Shown: positions 45,533 to 54,827, counted from the stretch's first letter. The stretch is DNA of 64,000 bases from Microbulbifer variabilis (GCF_023716485.1 NZ_CP092418.1:310001-374000); one strand, 5' to 3'. Notes: a model not told the origin generated them from the letters alone. Numbers and translations: made by a program.

Positions 45533-45593
45533 CGGTTTCTTAGCGCTTATTTCAACATTTTACCCAAAGGTCTGGAAATGTGCTGAAATCGCT

Positions 45594-45599
45594 TATAAT
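45594..45599 (+). promoter_or_regulatory. candidate -10 element upstream of rnr
   Basis: A perfect TATAAT about 117 nt before the rnr start. No good -35 lies 16-18 nt upstream (best is CTGGAA), so the call is weak. The leader that follows can fold a GATAACC/GGTTATC stem (45662-45668 with 45691-45697). Confidence 0.35.
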
Positions 45600-45715
45600 G
45601 CGTTCAACAGCGGCGAAACATTGAACAAAAACTCTCTACCTCCGCCGCCTGCCTTTGACCGGATAACCTCCGGAAGCCGCCTCAATGGGCGGTTATCTCA
45701 ACAACGGATGCTGTT

Positions 45716-48445
45716 TTGACACACAAAAATACTTCAGGCCCCCTCAACGCTGACCCTCATGCCCAGCGAGAGGCGGAAAAATATGAAAAGCCTATCCCCA
45801 GCCGAGAATATTTGCTGCAACTTTTGGAGCAGCAGGCGGAACCGGTGCCCTGGGAATTTGTTGCCGACCTTCTTGAATTAGAAGATGAGGACCGGCGTGA
45901 AGGGGTGCGCCGGCGTCTAATCGCCATGTCCCGAGATGGCCAGATTGCCAGCAATCGCTCCGGTGATTTTGGTGTGCTGGACAAAATGAGCCTGGTTCGT
46001 GGCCGCGTTATTGGCCACCGCGACGGTTTTGGTTTCGTTGTGCCCACGGATGGTGACGGCGATTTATTTTTGTCCCATCGACAAATGCGCAAAGTCTTTG
46101 ACGGCGATGAGGTGCTGGTGCGGGAGACTCCCGGCGGCTTTCGCGGCAAGCGTGAAGGTGCCGTGGTTCGGGTAATCAAGCACAATACCGAACAGCTGGC
46201 TGGGCGCCTTTACCGGGAAAATGGTATCTGTTTTGTGCGGCCCGATAACCCCCGCGTGAACCTCGATGTGATGGTAGCGGCAGAAGATGCCGCCGGTGCC
46301 GAACACGGCCAATATGTCGTGGTAAAAATTGTCACACAACCTGGGCGTGACCGCGTACCCCAGGGGGAAGTGCTGGAAGTGCTCGGCGACCATTTGGCAC
46401 CGGGCATGGAGATCGATGTCGCGATCCGCAACTATGGCATCCCCCATATCTGGCCCGCGGCCTTACAGGCGGAAGTGGATGCCATTGCCGATGAAGTGCT
46501 GGAAGAGGATAAAAAAGCGCGGGTTGACTTGCGCCAATTACCCCTGGTCACTATTGATGGTGAGGATGCCCGCGATTTTGATGATGCAGTTTACTGTGAG
46601 CTTTTGCCTGACAACAGTTGGAAGCTGCTGGTAGCCATTGCCGATGTGTCTCACTACGTGCGCCCCGGCTCGGTGCTCGATGAGGAGGCCCATAGCCGCG
46701 GCAACTCGGTTTATTTTCCCGACTTTGTCGTGCCTATGCTGCCGGAGAAATTGTCTAATGGGCTCTGCTCATTAAATCCGGAGGTAGATCGCTTGTGTAT
46801 GGTGTGCGAGATGCACATTGATCGCAGCGGTGAAATTACCGATTACCGTTTCTTTGAAGGTTTGATGCGCAGTCATGCGCGACTGACTTATACCCAGGTA
46901 GGGCAGGTATTAGAAGAACGGGACAATCGCGATAGTGGTCTGCGTAAGCAGTTTGCCGCACTGGTTCCACATCTGGATAATTTGCACGATTTGTACTTGG
47001 CGTTGCGCAGTGCCCGCGATCGGCGTGGGGCGATAGATTTTGAAACCACCGAAACCCGTATTCTGTTTGACAGCGAACGCAAGATTGAGCGCATAGTGCC
47101 GGTTACCCGCAACGATGCGCACAAACTGATCGAAGAGTGCATGTTGGCGGCCAATGTCTGTGCGGCGGATTTAATGGAGCTGTCGGAATTACCGGCTCTC
47201 TATCGTGTGCACGATGCCCCGAAAGAAGAAAAACTCAGCAACTTGCGCGAGTACCTCGGTGAGCTGGGATTGCGACTGCCCGGTGGCTCCGAGCCACAGC
47301 CCGCGGATTTTCAGGCGTTACTGGAGCAGGTCGAGGGCCGTGCGGATGCCCATATAATTCAAGTGATGTTACTGCGTTCCATGAATCAGGCGGTCTATCA
47401 ACCGGAAAATCGCGGCCACTTTGGTTTGGATTATCGCGCCTATGCCCATTTCACCTCACCCATTCGCCGCTATCCCGATTTGCTGTTGCACCGTGCCCTG
47501 CGCTGGCTAATTCGCAATGGTAGTGCCAATGAAGCGGCAGTGGTGCAGAAGGTATACAGCGTGCCGGGTGCCAGGCCCATCGATCGACAGCAGATACTGC
47601 CCTACGATATGCCGGCGATGTTACAGCTCGGCGAGCAGTGTTCCATGACTGAACGCCGTGCAGACGATGCTACCCGCGATGTGGTTAGCTGGCTCAAGTG
47701 CGAATATTTGCAGGATCATGTGGGTGAAGTTTATTCCGGCGTAATTAGTGCGGTAACGGGGTTCGGCTTATTTGTCGAGCTCAATGATCTTTTTGTTGAG
47801 GGGTTGATCCACGTGACCGCGCTGCCAAAAGATTATTACCGCTTTGAGCAGGCGCACCAGCGTTTAATCGGCGAACGCAGTGGCAAACGCTACCATCTAG
47901 GTGACTCAGTTAGCGTTCAGGTGGCGCGGGTCGATCTTGAAGAGCGCAAAGTAGACTTTATTCTCGAGGAATTGGTGCCGCGTCAAAAGGCCTCCCGTGC
48001 TAAGAAAGAAACGACTAAGGTCAGTGCCCGCGCGATGGAAATGGCTGTAGAGCATCAATTGGAGCGGGAGCGGCGCAGCAAGCAGAAAAAAGACAGCAGC
48101 CGTAAATCACATGCCAGCCCCTGGGGAAAGCGCGCAGAAACCTCAGCGGAAGTAGCGCCTATTCGCAAACGTAAGGTCGGCTCCAAAGAAGCGGTACCTG
48201 TGGGAGAGCTGACGGAGGATAAGCCCAGTACGAGCAAGAAAAAATCAAGCGAGGATGCCGACAAGCAAAAAACTGAGGCGCCGGCAAAGCGTCGCGGAAG
48301 CAAGCGCACTCCCACGCGCAAAGGCGGTAAACGCCCAGCGGTAGCTGCGCGCAAGGCTGCACAAAAAGCGGAAAAGGCCAAAACGCGTAGCGGCAAAGTT
48401 AAAAAGAAGAAGAAAGCTTCTTCTACCAGTAAAAAGAAAAAGTGA
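45716..48445 (+). CDS. rnr: ribonuclease R
   Basis: A 3'-5' exoribonuclease that degrades structured RNA; it acts in rRNA quality control, trans-translation and cold growth. 909 residues. An N-terminal winged-helix domain starts at REAEKYEKPIPSREYLLQLL, followed by two cold-shock domains. The RNB catalytic domain has DGEDARDFDDAVY with Asp281, 287, 289 and 290 as the metal ligands, and HFTSPIRRYPDLLLHRAL. An S1 domain is at ~655-740, then a very basic Lys/Arg/Ser-rich tail of ~150 residues that is longer than in E. coli. Start is TTG 45716, about 12 residues upstream of where the E. coli protein begins; the ribosome binding site is poor. rlmB follows 12 nt later, a conserved pair. Confidence 0.95.
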   Translation: MTHKNTSGPLNADPHAQREAEKYEKPIPSREYLLQLLEQQAEPVPWEFVADLLELEDEDRREGVRRRLIAMSRDGQIASNRSGDFGVLDKMSLVRGRVIGHRDGFGFVVPTDGDGDLFLSHRQMRKVFDGDEVLVRETPGGFRGKREGAVVRVIKHNTEQLAGRLYRENGICFVRPDNPRVNLDVMVAAEDAAGAEHGQYVVVKIVTQPGRDRVPQGEVLEVLGDHLAPGMEIDVAIRNYGIPHIWPAALQAEVDAIADEVLEEDKKARVDLRQLPLVTIDGEDARDFDDAVYCELLPDNSWKLLVAIADVSHYVRPGSVLDEEAHSRGNSVYFPDFVVPMLPEKLSNGLCSLNPEVDRLCMVCEMHIDRSGEITDYRFFEGLMRSHARLTYTQVGQVLEERDNRDSGLRKQFAALVPHLDNLHDLYLALRSARDRRGAIDFETTETRILFDSERKIERIVPVTRNDAHKLIEECMLAANVCAADLMELSELPALYRVHDAPKEEKLSNLREYLGELGLRLPGGSEPQPADFQALLEQVEGRADAHIIQVMLLRSMNQAVYQPENRGHFGLDYRAYAHFTSPIRRYPDLLLHRALRWLIRNGSANEAAVVQKVYSVPGARPIDRQQILPYDMPAMLQLGEQCSMTERRADDATRDVVSWLKCEYLQDHVGEVYSGVISAVTGFGLFVELNDLFVEGLIHVTALPKDYYRFEQAHQRLIGERSGKRYHLGDSVSVQVARVDLEERKVDFILEELVPRQKASRAKKETTKVSARAMEMAVEHQLERERRSKQKKDSSRKSHASPWGKRAETSAEVAPIRKRKVGSKEAVPVGELTEDKPSTSKKKSSEDADKQKTEAPAKRRGSKRTPTRKGGKRPAVAARKAAQKAEKAKTRSGKVKKKKKASSTSKKKK

Positions 48446-48457
48446 TCGAGGCATAAG

Positions 48458-49213
48458 TTGAGCCAAGAATTGGTATATGGCCTGCACGCGGTGCAGGCTT
48501 TGTTAAAGGGTTCCCCACAAAATGTGCAGGAGTTGATGCTATTGCGTGGGCGCAAAGACCAGCGCTTGCAAAAAATTATTCAGCAGGCGGAAAAAAATGA
48601 TATCGCACTGCGTTTTGTCGACCGTCGCACTCTGGATGATAAGGTGGAAGAGGGCGCTAATCACCAGGGGGTAATCGCTCTTTGTGCGAGTAAAACCCAG
48701 GTTCTGGATGAGAAATTTCTGTTTGGCATGCTCGAAAAGCTGGACCAGAAAGGTGAGGCGCCATTTCTCTTGGTCCTGGATGGCGTGACCGATCCCCATA
48801 ATTTGGGTGCCTGCTTGCGCTCAGCGGAGGCTGCCGGTGTACATGCTGTGATTGCGCCCAAGGATAAATCCGCAGGTTTGACCCCGACAGCCCGCAAGGT
48901 GGCCTGTGGTGCGGCTGAGGTTTTACCCTTTGTTACGGTGACCAACCTCGCGCGTACCCTACAGCAGTTACAGCAGGCTGGAGTGTGGATTTTTGGTGCG
49001 GCAGGAGAGGCTACTCAGGATGTCTACCAGTCTCAGTTGACGGGTCCTATGGCTTTAGTGATGGGTGCCGAAGGCAGTGGCCTGCGCCGATTAACCCGGG
49101 AGCACTGTGATCATTTAATTAAAATTCCGATGGCCGGTGAAGTCAGCAGCCTGAATGTGTCTGTTGCCACTGGCGTTTGTCTATTTGAAGCGGTGCGCCA
49201 GCGCAGCGCCTGA
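48458..49213 (+). CDS. rlmB: 23S rRNA (guanosine-2251-2'-O)-methyltransferase RlmB
   Basis: 251 residues. An N-terminal substrate-binding domain starts [13 protein letters not shown]; the C-terminal SPOUT/TrmH domain has [31 protein letters not shown] and the knot motif [18 protein letters not shown]. It methylates Gm2251 in the peptidyl-transferase centre using S-adenosylmethionine. TTG start with GAGG upstream, 12 nt after rnr, so the two are co-transcribed as in many gammaproteobacteria. Confidence 0.95.
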   Translation: MSQELVYGLHAVQALLKGSPQNVQELMLLRGRKDQRLQKIIQQAEKNDIALRFVDRRTLDDKVEEGANHQGVIALCASKTQVLDEKFLFGMLEKLDQKGEAPFLLVLDGVTDPHNLGACLRSAEAAGVHAVIAPKDKSAGLTPTARKVACGAAEVLPFVTVTNLARTLQQLQQAGVWIFGAAGEATQDVYQSQLTGPMALVMGAEGSGLRRLTREHCDHLIKIPMAGEVSSLNVSVATGVCLFEAVRQRSA

Positions 49214-49234
49214 TTTATTCTTTTTTTTCTGATC

Positions 49235-49270
49235 TGTAAGTCCTGCTGATTACTCATACCGGGACTTACA
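49235..49270. other. 9-bp inverted repeat between rlmB and the sigma factor gene
   Basis: TGTAAGTCC (49235-49243) and GGACTTACA (49262-49270), perfect, 18-nt loop. A T-run (49221-49228) lies before the stem and not after it, so it is not a normal terminator for rlmB. It could be an operator for the sigma operon. The rest of 49214-49419 shows nothing else clear. Confidence 0.4.
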
Positions 49271-49419
49271 GCATCTCGGCGTAGCGCTTCACACGCAAAC
49301 CTCTTTTTCCCCTCTATTTCCACTATTCACTGCTAGATTTTTTCCACTGTCACACAGCAATTTTACTGTGCAGCTTTCTATTTCATGCCGCGGGTGAAAA
49401 ATTTGCGGGTAACTTTCCT

Positions 49420-49995
49420 TTGCTATCCGGGAGTAGTGGTTTGTACGCCTGGCCCCAAAAATTACTGCGACGACGATCGCGTAATGCTCGTTTTGCTGAG
49501 TTGATACATCCACATATTCGCCAACTTTATCATATGGCCTTTCGCTGGACAGGGAATCGCGAGGAGGCTGAGGACCTGGTACAGGATGTTTTGGCAAGCC
49601 TGCTGACGCGATCTGTAGCACTGGAAAAAATTCAGCGCTTAGGTCCCTGGTTAATCAAGGTGCTCTATCACCGCTATGTGGATCTTTACCGCCGACGCCG
49701 AAGCTCCCCCATTGATGAAGAGGTTGATTGGGAGACGGTGGCAAGCGGCACGCCAGAGAGGGGACTTTCTTCTCAGGTGGAAATGCAGCGCATTTTACTG
49801 CAGGCGCTATCGAAACTAGAGGTCGACTGGCGCGATACGGTATTGCTGCACGATGTAGAGGGGTACTCCCTACTAGAGGTGGCAGATATTTTAGGCATAA
49901 GTGTGGGCACGGTGAAATCACGCCTACATCGCGCCCATAAAAAATTAAAAAAATTACTCAGTGAGGGAACTATTAGCGAGGGTCATCCGTGTTAG
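49420..49995 (+). CDS. ECF-type RNA polymerase sigma factor
   Basis: 191 residues. Region 2 spans FAELIHPHIRQLYHMAFRWT, NREEAEDLVQDVLASLL and WLIKVLYHRYVDLYRRR. Region 4 spans LPKLEVDWRDTVLLHD-like sequence (SKLEVDWRDTVLLHDVEGYS) and the HTH LLEVADILGISVGTVKSRLH. The ORF opens at TTG 49420, but TTG 49441 has GGGAG seven bases upstream and is a good alternative. It heads a four-gene run with an anti-sigma-like membrane protein next, the usual order for an ECF pair. The signal it responds to is not evident. Confidence 0.9.
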   Translation: MLSGSSGLYAWPQKLLRRRSRNARFAELIHPHIRQLYHMAFRWTGNREEAEDLVQDVLASLLTRSVALEKIQRLGPWLIKVLYHRYVDLYRRRRSSPIDEEVDWETVASGTPERGLSSQVEMQRILLQALSKLEVDWRDTVLLHDVEGYSLLEVADILGISVGTVKSRLHRAHKKLKKLLSEGTISEGHPC

Positions 49996-50013
49996 TAATT
50001 AGAGGAAAAGCCA

Positions 50014-50586
50014 ATGCTGAAATATGACGCTGAAGATTTTTCCAGTGAGATGTTGTTACGTCACCAGCTCCGCGCCCTGCCGGTTGAGAACCCTGGCGAT
50101 GACTTGGAAGAGCGTATCTTAAAGTCTGTCTTCACTGGGCAGGAAAGCAGTCAATCGTCGTCTTTATCAAAATTATTTTTTGACGAATATCGGCGAGTGG
50201 GACAGTTGGCTGTAGCTGCGGGTTTCTTCGTGGTCGTGACATTGGGAGTGATACTGACATTCTTAAAAGATACCCCGATGGATGTTGGGGCTGGTTATAC
50301 GCAGCAAGATGTCGAAGGCACTATCAAGCGGCCAGTGCACCTTTTACTGCACAGCAGTCGCCGGATGCAGGGGGCACTAATCAGGGTCGTCTTACCGGAA
50401 AATATGCAACTTGATGGTTATGCGAGCAGTCAGGTGTTGCAATGGCAAACGGATATTGCTGCAGGAAGTAATCGCTTGTCGTTGCCGGTGAAAATCCTCG
50501 GTGAAAATAGCACGGGGGAGATATTGATCGAAGTGGAATACGGTGGGGTGAGCAAGCGACTGCGTCAACGATTAACGCACTTGTGA
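50014..50586 (+). CDS. single-pass membrane protein, probable anti-sigma factor of the preceding ECF sigma
   Basis: 190 residues. The ~65-residue N-terminal part is charged and cytosolic (EMLLRHQLRALPVENPGDDL then EERILKSVF), one membrane segment is at ~67-88 (AVAAGFFVVVTLGVILTF), and the C-terminal half is a periplasmic beta-rich domain. There is no zinc-binding HxxxCxxC motif. The role is inferred from its topology and its place 18 nt after the sigma gene. AGAGGAAAAG lies before the ATG. Confidence 0.65.
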   Translation: MLKYDAEDFSSEMLLRHQLRALPVENPGDDLEERILKSVFTGQESSQSSSLSKLFFDEYRRVGQLAVAAGFFVVVTLGVILTFLKDTPMDVGAGYTQQDVEGTIKRPVHLLLHSSRRMQGALIRVVLPENMQLDGYASSQVLQWQTDIAAGSNRLSLPVKILGENSTGEILIEVEYGGVSKRLRQRLTHL

Positions 50587-50646
50587 AGCCGGCCGCAATG
50601 TAGGGTTCGATAGCAATTTTTGTCACAACCTAGAGGTAACCAAGCG

Positions 50647-51192
50647 ATGTGGAAACAGGGATTATTGGCGGCGGGTGTCGCTGCAGCAGTTATGTATAGC
50701 GGCCCTTTATTGGCGCAGGAGGCAGCAGAAGACCTGGATGTCACTCTCACTGTGGTTGAGGAGGGGCAGGATGCGCAAGATGTGGTGAACAACATAGAGC
50801 TTCCGCCGGATATGCAGGAGGTGGCTGAGGAAACCATCGCGGCGGTAATGGAAGCAGTAGCGGCTACTGGGCAGGGCGCTGAACATAGTGAGGAAATTGA
50901 AGCAAGGATGCGTGAGGCCCTCACACGCCACCAGGAGTTGATTGCCAATGCGCGTCTCTCAGCAGAAGCGGCCAGGGAGGAAGCTCTGCGCACCGCTGAA
51001 GTAGCCAGGGAAAGTATTGAAGAGGCCGTTAAGAGTGCGATGAACGGTGCAGATATACAAGGCGTTATCGAGCAAGTGATGCAGGATATTCTTTCTAGTC
51101 TACCTGCGGATATTCGCGACCAGATTTCTATGGAGCTTGATGGAATGTTTGAGCAGGCTCAGGACAATTTACCCGACGGGCCAGATGCCTAA
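50647..51192 (+). CDS. secreted acidic coiled-coil protein of unknown function
   Basis: 181 residues from ATG 50647, which has AGAGG nine bases upstream; a TTG at 50620 would add nine residues before the signal peptide. Signal peptide ~1-24 (MWKQGLLAAGVAAAVMYSG), cleavage near LLAQ-EA. The mature protein is very rich in Ala and Glu, with a long predicted helix at ~75-135 (EARMREALTRHQELIANARL). No lipobox and no known family. The matching AGAGGTAA-type ribosome binding sites here and at the next gene suggest coordinated expression. Confidence 0.7.
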   Translation: MWKQGLLAAGVAAAVMYSGPLLAQEAAEDLDVTLTVVEEGQDAQDVVNNIELPPDMQEVAEETIAAVMEAVAATGQGAEHSEEIEARMREALTRHQELIANARLSAEAAREEALRTAEVARESIEEAVKSAMNGADIQGVIEQVMQDILSSLPADIRDQISMELDGMFEQAQDNLPDGPDA

Positions 51193-51243
51193 TTAATTGG
51201 CATTGCAAAATTTATGACAGGGAATGTTTAGAGGTAATCCACA

Positions 51244-52554
51244 GTGCGAAATGGGCGAATCGGAATAGTGCTAATTACGCTGTTGGTGTTGATATCACCA
51301 GTATCAATAGCTGCAGAGTTCTTCAGTGAGGCTACGGAGGCTTTCAAGCAGGGAAAATACCGTAGGGCGCTTAAGTACTTTGAAATTGAGCGTGAGTCTG
51401 GCAATAACTCTGCAAAGCTCAGGTATAACATTGGCGTTACCTTGATGAAACTAGAGCGTTATTCGGAGGCCACGATATATTTTCACGGCCTCCTGAATCA
51501 TACCCGCTGGAAGGACTTGGCCCGTTATAACTTGGCCATTGCCGCAGAGCGAAGTGATCGAGAATTGGTCGCACTTAAACATTACCGTATTGTGCGAGCA
51601 GGGGCGGCTACAGAAAAGCTGCGAGACATGGCTGCGCGCCGTCTGCGCTTGTTGGCAGAGGATCATCGCGGCGAGCGTGAGAAACCCTGGCTGGCCACTG
51701 TCAGCCTGACGGTGGGCAATGATGACAACGCCTATGCGTTGCAAAATGAACTACTGGAAGAGGCCTCGATTGGGGATGACAATTACGCCGAGTTGTTTGC
51801 CTGGGGTCAATACCGCCTCAAGGGAACTGCTGGGAGTGGCTGGCGGGTGCAAGGTTACGGATTTGGGCGCAAATACAAGGAATATGACAATCTCGATCTA
51901 GCCAGCGCCAGGGCGGGATTATTCCATGATCGCCGCCTATTTGGTTGGACTGCAGAGATGGGATTTGCCGTCGAAATGGTGACCTTGGGGGGGGAGCCTG
52001 TCACACAGCAAGCACGGCTGTTGGGTAAAGTTTCAGGAAATTGGGGGCGCTCCAGAATTGTTTTTTCCTATAGCCCGGGTTACTACTTTGGTGGCGATGA
52101 TTATGCTTATTTGGATGGCTGGCGTCAGTACTTTGACTTGAGTTGGCAGCGTTCATTATTTTCGACCGAGGCGAAGTTGTTTTATCGATTCGATTACAAC
52201 GATCGTGAAGGGCAGGAGAAAGCAGAGGGGGATTATTACAGCTACTCACCGGCTCGTCATACTCTTGGAGGCACCCTGGTTTGGATACCTTCACCAAGAT
52301 GGAATATATCCACAGGGGTGGAGTATCGCAGTAGCCTCTATAACGAAAGCAATCGTATTACCGATAGCCAAGGCGATGTGGACCTCTATTTTAGGGAGTC
52401 CGATCGAATGAGATCCTGGTTAGGGGCAAAGCTTCGTATTACCCCTAATCTCCATGTCAATGGGAAGTACCAATATATTGAAAATGAGGAGAATCGGGAA
52501 TTCTATACTTACGACAAAAGTGAATATAGTTTAGGAGTCGGTTATAGTTTTTGA
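51244..52554 (+). CDS. outer-membrane protein with N-terminal TPR repeats and C-terminal beta-barrel
   Basis: 436 residues. Signal peptide ~1-23. Residues ~24-135 are TPR-like helices (FFSEATEAFKQGKYRRALKY, LRYNIGVTLMKLERYSEAT). From ~145 to the end is a series of alternating strands with aromatic girdles, ending YSLGVGYSF; the terminal Phe is typical of BAM substrates. The layout resembles Slam proteins, which export surface lipoproteins, but I cannot assign it to that family. GTG start with AGAGG nine bases upstream. It may handle the secreted coiled-coil protein encoded just before it. It overlaps the convergent gene's 3' end by 24 nt. Confidence 0.7.
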   Translation: MRNGRIGIVLITLLVLISPVSIAAEFFSEATEAFKQGKYRRALKYFEIERESGNNSAKLRYNIGVTLMKLERYSEATIYFHGLLNHTRWKDLARYNLAIAAERSDRELVALKHYRIVRAGAATEKLRDMAARRLRLLAEDHRGEREKPWLATVSLTVGNDDNAYALQNELLEEASIGDDNYAELFAWGQYRLKGTAGSGWRVQGYGFGRKYKEYDNLDLASARAGLFHDRRLFGWTAEMGFAVEMVTLGGEPVTQQARLLGKVSGNWGRSRIVFSYSPGYYFGGDDYAYLDGWRQYFDLSWQRSLFSTEAKLFYRFDYNDREGQEKAEGDYYSYSPARHTLGGTLVWIPSPRWNISTGVEYRSSLYNESNRITDSQGDVDLYFRESDRMRSWLGAKLRITPNLHVNGKYQYIENEENREFYTYDKSEYSLGVGYSF

Positions 52555-53475
52555 TAGCTGAATTATTAAATCGCTTGGGGGCAAGGATGGCTCCCCCAAG
52601 CGCATCTGTAAATTTATAGTGAGTATTGAGAAGTTTAAGTTATTCCTTTTCGAGATTATTGATCTTTTTTGTTGGATGTTGGCACCCAGGTTATTTAGAT
52701 AGTTATAGTCCAGACTGTGTTCAAAGATTTGTTTTGGATATTTTCCTTGGAATAACTTATTGGCCATGTTGCTATAAAGCGCATAACTCGATTGAAATAA
52801 AGCAGGTCCCCAGCTTAGCCTACGAATTCCGGCTCTCCAGAAATGGGCGGGCTCTTCCATACCGGCTAGCAGCATTAAATTGAGTGGCATACTGATTTCT
52901 TGTGTTAGCTTTTGTGCGTCCGCCAGGGAGGTTAAACCAGGAATAAATCCTCCGCTGGCACCGGCATCCTGATAATCGGACAACCTTTGCATCACCTGTT
53001 TCAGTGAATCCTGGCTGTTCTCCGTACTGTTTAGGTAAATATCGGTTCGCGCATTAATAAAAAAGGGTTGCGCCTTTAACGTGGAGCGAATAGCCAGGAT
53101 TTTTTCACACAGTAGTTGTGGGCTTTCCCTGCCATCTTCGATATTGATACCGACTATGCCGAGATCACATAAATTTTTAACTAGCTCGGCGACCTGCCTG
53201 GGATCAGAGCTGTAGCCATCCTCAATATCAATGGATATCGGGACGCGGGAAACCCGCAAAATGCGCTTAACTGCGCTCAGGTGTTCCGATATTGGCATGC
53301 TGCTGCCATCGGCATAACCCAGTGACCAAGCCACAGCGGCGCTACTGGTAGCTAAGGCGAGAGCGCCGGCTGCTTGGCAGAGCTGTGCGCTAGCGGCATC
53401 CCAGATATTCGGAAGGACTAAGAGTTGGCTGCCTTCATGCAAAGCGTTGAATTGTTCGAAGTAATTAATGGCCAT
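52531..53475 (-). CDS. isocitrate lyase/PEP mutase-family enzyme with an unusual C-terminal tail
   Basis: 314 residues. TIM-barrel signatures: LPNIWDAASAQLCQAAGALA, the SAAVAWSLGYADG substrate loop, ISIDIEDGYSSDP (metal-binding Asp/Glu) and VGINIEDGRES. The family makes or breaks C-C or C-P bonds next to a carboxylate; the substrate is not evident. Family members of this type usually end around residue 255-280. Here about 45 extra residues follow, running through a strong hairpin (52572-52602) and 24 nt into the convergent gene, so the original stop was probably lost. ATG start with AGAAATTT upstream; no obvious operon partner. Confidence 0.8.
   Translation of the reverse strand: MAINYFEQFNALHEGSQLLVLPNIWDAASAQLCQAAGALALATSSAAVAWSLGYADGSSMPISEHLSAVKRILRVSRVPISIDIEDGYSSDPRQVAELVKNLCDLGIVGINIEDGRESPQLLCEKILAIRSTLKAQPFFINARTDIYLNSTENSQDSLKQVMQRLSDYQDAGASGGFIPGLTSLADAQKLTQEISMPLNLMLLAGMEEPAHFWRAGIRRLSWGPALFQSSYALYSNMANKLFQGKYPKQIFEHSLDYNYLNNLGANIQQKRSIISKRNNLNFSILTINLQMRLGEPSLPPSDLIIQLSKTITDS
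52572..52602. terminator. 10-bp hairpin between convergent genes
   Basis: CGCTTGGGGG (52572-52581), 11-nt loop, CCCCCAAGCG (52593-52602), perfect. It lies 18 nt past the stop of the plus-strand gene and, on the minus strand, inside the coding tail of the PEP-mutase-like gene. T-tracts are weak on both sides. It is probably a shared bidirectional terminator. Confidence 0.6.
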
Positions 53476-53664
53476 TAAATTTCTCCATGCGACGATTTAT
53501 TGATCGAGTAATTGGGGTAGAAAATTACTTCGAGCCTTTTCTAACTTCTGGCCAAAAACGGAAGTGAACAGAGTAGGCGTTACTGTGTATGAGGGTATTA
53601 CTGCGGCAGAAATTAAAAGGATTAGTAGAAAACTAGTGGTTGAGCACTTGAAGATTTCTGCTGC

Positions 53665-53693
53665 CTTGGCGCCATACTTTGGATGGCGCCAAG
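53665..53693. terminator. 11-bp hairpin after the alpha/beta hydrolase gene
   Basis: CTTGGCGCCAT (53665-53675), loop ACTTTGG, ATGGCGCCAAG (53683-53693), perfect. It is 13 nt past the stop of the minus-strand hydrolase gene. No T-run follows, so termination is uncertain. The surrounding 53476-53705 holds no credible gene. Confidence 0.5.
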
Positions 53694-53705
53694 ACCTGTA
53701 TCCAC

Positions 53706-54536
53706 TTAGTAAGAGCTGGCCGGGTGTTGAGTCAGCCAGTTGTCCACCTCGGCGATAATCGGACGTGGATTTTTGATCCAGCTTAGGTGGGGGTTGCCTT
53801 TCGGATAGGTGGCGGCCATCTCACGGGTCTCGCCATCTACGATAGCAGCCAGTTTGCGCGCAGCCCTTACTGGTGCAAAGGGATCGCCGGCCAGGGCGAT
53901 ATGTAGGGTGGGTTGGCTGTTGGGCTTGTGTTTTCCAAAGCGTTTTTCTGGAGCGAAGCGCCCACTGAAAATAGAACGGGCCCAGTCTTTCATCAGTTTG
54001 CGCGCTTCATGCCAGCCAAAACCCATGCGTGCGCCAGGGAAATAGCCGAGCAGACTCGAGGTGACACTCACTATTGAGGCAAAAAGTAAAATGGCGTACC
54101 TGTGCAGTCCGCTCCAGCTGCGGTGGTCTACATGGCCGGAGGCGATGGTGACAACCCTGGCATTGCCGGTCAGGCCGGCACGGGCCGCGAGAGTGCTAGT
54201 TTGGCCGCCGATACTGTGGCCGAGAATCAGGGCCGGGCCTGCGGGGAAGGACTCTTCCAGCAGTGCCAGTAGTTGCGGGATAAAGGCAAATACCAGGTCA
54301 TCGTAGCCATAGTCGGCATTACGGTTGGGTCTCGGCAGGCTTTCGCCGGTTCCCGGCAGTTCGGTGATGGCGGTGCTATAGCCGAGTCGCTGTAATTCCT
54401 GCAACAAAAGATGGTAGCGATTGGCGGGAACGCCCATGGCGGGAATCACCAGGACTAGTGGGCCTTCGCCGTTGCGAACGGTGGTGACGGGCACCTGGAA
54501 GGCGCCAAAGCTAAGGTTGTGCGTTTCTTGGGGCAT
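53706..54536 (-). CDS. alpha/beta hydrolase
   Basis: 276 residues from ATG 54536 (MPQETHNLSFGAFQVPVTTV), which has AGGGAG upstream; the longer frame from 54584 lacks such a site. Nucleophile elbow GHSIGG with Ser108, oxyanion-region PAMGVPANRYHLL and a C-terminal HLSW with the likely catalytic His. A probable catalytic Asp sits near AGDPFAPV. A helical lid insertion follows the elbow. The substrate is unknown. Single gene between the PEP-mutase-like gene and the rpsF operon. Confidence 0.8.
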   Translation of the reverse strand: MPQETHNLSFGAFQVPVTTVRNGEGPLVLVIPAMGVPANRYHLLLQELQRLGYSTAITELPGTGESLPRPNRNADYGYDDLVFAFIPQLLALLEESFPAGPALILGHSIGGQTSTLAARAGLTGNARVVTIASGHVDHRSWSGLHRYAILLFASIVSVTSSLLGYFPGARMGFGWHEARKLMKDWARSIFSGRFAPEKRFGKHKPNSQPTLHIALAGDPFAPVRAARKLAAIVDGETREMAATYPKGNPHLSWIKNPRPIIAEVDNWLTQHPASSY

Positions 54537-54751
54537 GGTACTTCTCCCTACAGAGGGAGGCACTATATGCCAGCTCGCCGCCACAAACCCATGACCAGAA
54601 CGCGCAGTTCAGTGGCTGAATCTACACAAAGGCAGGGTTTCGCTGGGCTAAGGCCCAGGGTGGAACGGGTGGCCTCTGAGGGAGCAGTTGGAATAATTAG
54701 TTCACTTGTCCCCGAGCTGGAGAAGACACTGCCCTCAAATAATTGATCAAC

Positions 54752-54780
54752 TTGCAACCAATCCCACAACTGCCTAGAAT
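54752..54780 (+). promoter_or_regulatory. promoter of the rpsF operon
   Basis: TTGCAA (54752-54757), a 17-nt spacer, TAGAAT (54775-54780); five of six -10 bases match. Transcription would start near 54787, giving a ~90-nt leader. The rest of the 338-nt gap 54537-54874 shows only this promoter and the leader hairpin. Confidence 0.65.
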
Positions 54781-54827
54781 ACGCCGCCCGCAATGGGCTC
54801 GGTCTATCCGCGCCCGTTGTACTCCTT

